Assembly (NCBI GenBank): GCA_027490875.1
Contig: JAIXXE010000046.1
Location: 1 to 6,551, forward strand
Origin: Alphaproteobacteria bacterium
Lineage (GTDB): Bacteria > Pseudomonadota > Alphaproteobacteria > UBA2136 > UBA6156
Length of the DNA stretch: 6,551 nucleotides
Direction: 5' to 3'
Shown: piece by piece, positions 5,341 to 6,551 of the stretch
Layout: every line of letters begins with the position of its first letter
How positions within the stretch are numbered: position 1 is the stretch's first letter
Translations under genes and position numbers: made by a program
Notes under the pieces: generated by a model
Databases searched by the model: none
What the model saw: the letters and a program-made list of their open reading frames with translations, nothing else
Told to the model about the DNA's origin: nothing

Positions 5341-5777
5341 TGAGCTGGATGCTCTGGGCCAGCTTGGTCGGCGTAACCGATGTGCTGTACCACATGGGCT
5401 TCAAAACGGCGGCCGCCAAGCATAACATGCTGCTGTATATGTTCCTGGTGTACGGGGCGATTGCGGCCTTCTGTTTGGCGGGGTTGGCCTACCAGCATTG
5501 GGGGCAGGGGCAACAGGTAACCTTTACGCCCTCGTTGGTCTGGCTGGCGGTAGGGTTAGGGGCGGTTGTTTGTATTATGGAAATTGCAATTTTTAAAACC
5601 TACCTGAATGGCGCACCCTTTACCTTGGCCAACCCCTTCATGGGCGCAATGGTCTTTTTCGTCACCTTCTTGGTCGCATGGTTCTTCTATGGCGAAAGAC
5701 TTGATGCATTTTCCTACCTTGGGCTTGCCCTGATGGTCGCAGGCAGTTTAATTTTAGCCTACCGGTTTGCCGATTAA
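5340..5777 (+). CDS. Half-size DMT/EamA-type membrane protein
   Basis: A 145-residue inner-membrane protein with about five hydrophobic helices (roughly 3-19, 31-50, 65-83, 100-117, 124-142), the size of one EamA repeat rather than the usual two. The segment from Tyr88 through PFTLANPFMGAMVFF to FYGERLDAFSYLGLALMVAGSLIL has the drug/metabolite transporter pattern, including the GER turn between the last two helices. Glu81 within helix 3 is a possible substrate- or proton-coupling residue. It would need to pair with itself or another half. Substrate unknown. Base composition is like the nuo genes, so it seems native to this operon. Its ATG has no RBS of its own, only an A-rich stretch, so it depends on the overlapping 27-codon ORF. 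Confidence 0.7.
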   Translation: MSWMLWASLVGVTDVLYHMGFKTAAAKHNMLLYMFLVYGAIAAFCLAGLAYQHWGQGQQVTFTPSLVWLAVGLGAVVCIMEIAIFKTYLNGAPFTLANPFMGAMVFFVTFLVAWFFYGERLDAFSYLGLALMVAGSLILAYRFAD

Positions 5778-5784
5778 ATCAATC

Positions 5785-5790
5785 AAGGAG
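5785..5790 (+). promoter_or_regulatory. Consensus RBS for the gene at 5799
   Basis: AAGGAG, an exact match to the anti-Shine-Dalgarno core, ends eight bases before ATG 5799. It is among the best ribosome binding sites in the window and separates ATG 5799 from the overlapping shadow frame that starts at 5767. Confidence 0.65.
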
Positions 5791-5798
5791 TTCAAACC

Positions 5799-6215
5799 AT
5801 GCCCCCCAAAAAACCTACCAAAGCCCCCGCCAAAAAGCCTACCAGTAAGGCCGAAAGCACCTTTCAACCACTGCCCGAAGCCACGCCGCGCTACGTTGCG
5901 CCTGCGCCCATGCGCGCAGCGTCCGCGACGGCCGCTGCAACGCCTGAAACCGACCCCAGCTGGGATCTCGCCATGCGCTTTTGGTTCGCCCAGTTCTGGC
6001 GCACCATTCTGGTCGTCATCCCCGGCACATTGGTGCTGCAGTTGATTCTGGTGTTGCTGTTTGGGGCGATGGGCGTCACCTCAGCCGCGATGGAAATGGT
6101 GGTACTGGCCCTGACCTTGCTGCTTTCCGTGGCGCTGCAAGTGGCTGTTATACGCTACATGCTGCGTAAAAAAGATTTCAAGGGGTTTACATTCACCCTA
6201 AAAGGGCGTGAATAG
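5799..6215 (+). CDS. Hypothetical membrane protein with Lys/Pro/Ala-rich N-terminus, between nuoD and nuoE
   Basis: Not recognised as a known family. The 138-residue protein has a low-complexity, positively charged N-terminal tail (1-50), starting MPPKKPTKAPAKK and then rich in Ala, Pro and Thr, probably disordered. WDLAMRFWFAQFWR (55-68) follows as an aromatic amphipathic segment, then two membrane helices (about 69-91 and 97-119) and a short basic C-terminus. There is no cleavable signal; the two helices predict both ends on the same side, probably the cytoplasm by the positive-inside rule. Composition resembles the nuo genes, and it sits 21 bases after the DMT gene and 24 bases before nuoE, so it is co-transcribed. 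Alphaproteobacterial nuo operons often hold unassigned ORFs, so an accessory role is possible but unproven. Confidence 0.7.
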   Translation: MPPKKPTKAPAKKPTSKAESTFQPLPEATPRYVAPAPMRAASATAAATPETDPSWDLAMRFWFAQFWRTILVVIPGTLVLQLILVLLFGAMGVTSAAMEMVVLALTLLLSVALQVAVIRYMLRKKDFKGFTFTLKGRE

Positions 6216-6239
6216 TCTGCGTAACAACAACCATACGCC

Positions 6240-6551
6240 ATGCCCACCATCCGGATAAACTCGCAGCAATCAACCGGCCAAACGCCCAAAGCCTTGGGGC
6301 TTAAATTGGCATGGAGCAAGGCCGATACCGCCACCATTGCCGCACTGCTCACCCGCTACCCCGCCGGCCAGCAACGTAGCGCGCTGATTCCACTCCTGCA
6401 CTTGGCCCAACGCCGCTTTGGCGGTTGGCTGAGCGTGGACGCCATGCAGCTGGTGGCCGAAACGCTGGATATGCCCTACATTCGGGTGTACGAGGTGGCC
6501 TCCTTTTACACCATGTTTAACCTCAAGCCCGTAGGGCAGCACCACCTGCAG
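6240..6551 (+). CDS. nuoE: NADH-quinone oxidoreductase subunit E (NuoE, 24 kDa type), 5' part
   Basis: NuoE belongs to the NADH-dehydrogenase module of complex I and carries the [2Fe-2S] cluster N1a. The 104 residues seen are the N-terminal helical half, with LIPLLHLAQRRFGGWLS (49-65), then VAETLDMPYIRVYEV (72-86) and SFYTMFNLKPVGQHHLQ up to the edge. The cluster cysteines, expected immediately after this point, are outside the window, so integrity cannot be judged. The first 20 or so residues are a polar, less conserved leader. ATG 6240 is the only good start after an in-frame TAA 15 bases upstream; no strong RBS is seen. Confidence 0.92.
   Translation, partial: MPTIRINSQQSTGQTPKALGLKLAWSKADTATIAALLTRYPAGQQRSALIPLLHLAQRRFGGWLSVDAMQLVAETLDMPYIRVYEVASFYTMFNLKPVGQHHLQ

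Overview
The window looks like a chromosomal piece of an alphaproteobacterium or close relative. NuoA, NuoB, NuoC, NuoD and the start of NuoE lie in the usual order of the 14-gene NADH:quinone oxidoreductase (complex I) operon, and the NuoB and NuoD sequences resemble the alphaproteobacterial/mitochondrial type. The lineage rests on remembered family features, not a search. Core genes are fairly GC-rich (52-67% in two sampled 60-base rows of nuoD).

Layout, all genes on the + strand. 1-284: no convincing gene; a possible terminator for something upstream, then a candidate promoter and RBS for fabG (285-1025, 3-oxoacyl-ACP reductase). The fabG stop codon sits inside a perfect 12-bp inverted repeat (1021-1055) separating it from the nuo operon. 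nuoA (1145-1501), nuoB (1821-2429), nuoC (2432-3097) and nuoD (3559-4842) follow, with nuoE (6240 onward) cut by the window edge.

The core genes are interrupted at their junctions by accessory genes. Between nuoA and nuoB is a small cupin-fold gene (about 39% GC) overlapping both neighbours. Between nuoC and nuoD are a GIY-YIG nuclease gene (about 46% GC) and a 114-bp inverted pair of REP-like palindromes. Between nuoD and nuoE are a GNAT acetyltransferase gene (about 36% GC), a 27-codon ORF (27% GC), a half-size DMT/EamA-type membrane protein and a two-helix membrane protein with a Lys/Pro/Ala-rich tail. The last two have base composition like the host genes and may be long-standing residents.

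NuoB, NuoC and NuoD (with NuoE) build the peripheral electron-transfer arm of complex I, and NuoA helps anchor it in the membrane. The accessory genes have no known complex I role. The low-GC ones look like acquired cargo placed so that start/stop overlap and near-continuous translation through the operon are kept. The clearest case is 4839-5339: removing it in silico rejoins nuoD to the DMT gene through a perfect ATGA overlap behind a strong RBS.

The main points for follow-up are this cargo-insertion pattern and the pairing of the GIY-YIG gene with a REP-like inverted repeat whose two hairpins differ by compensatory base changes.
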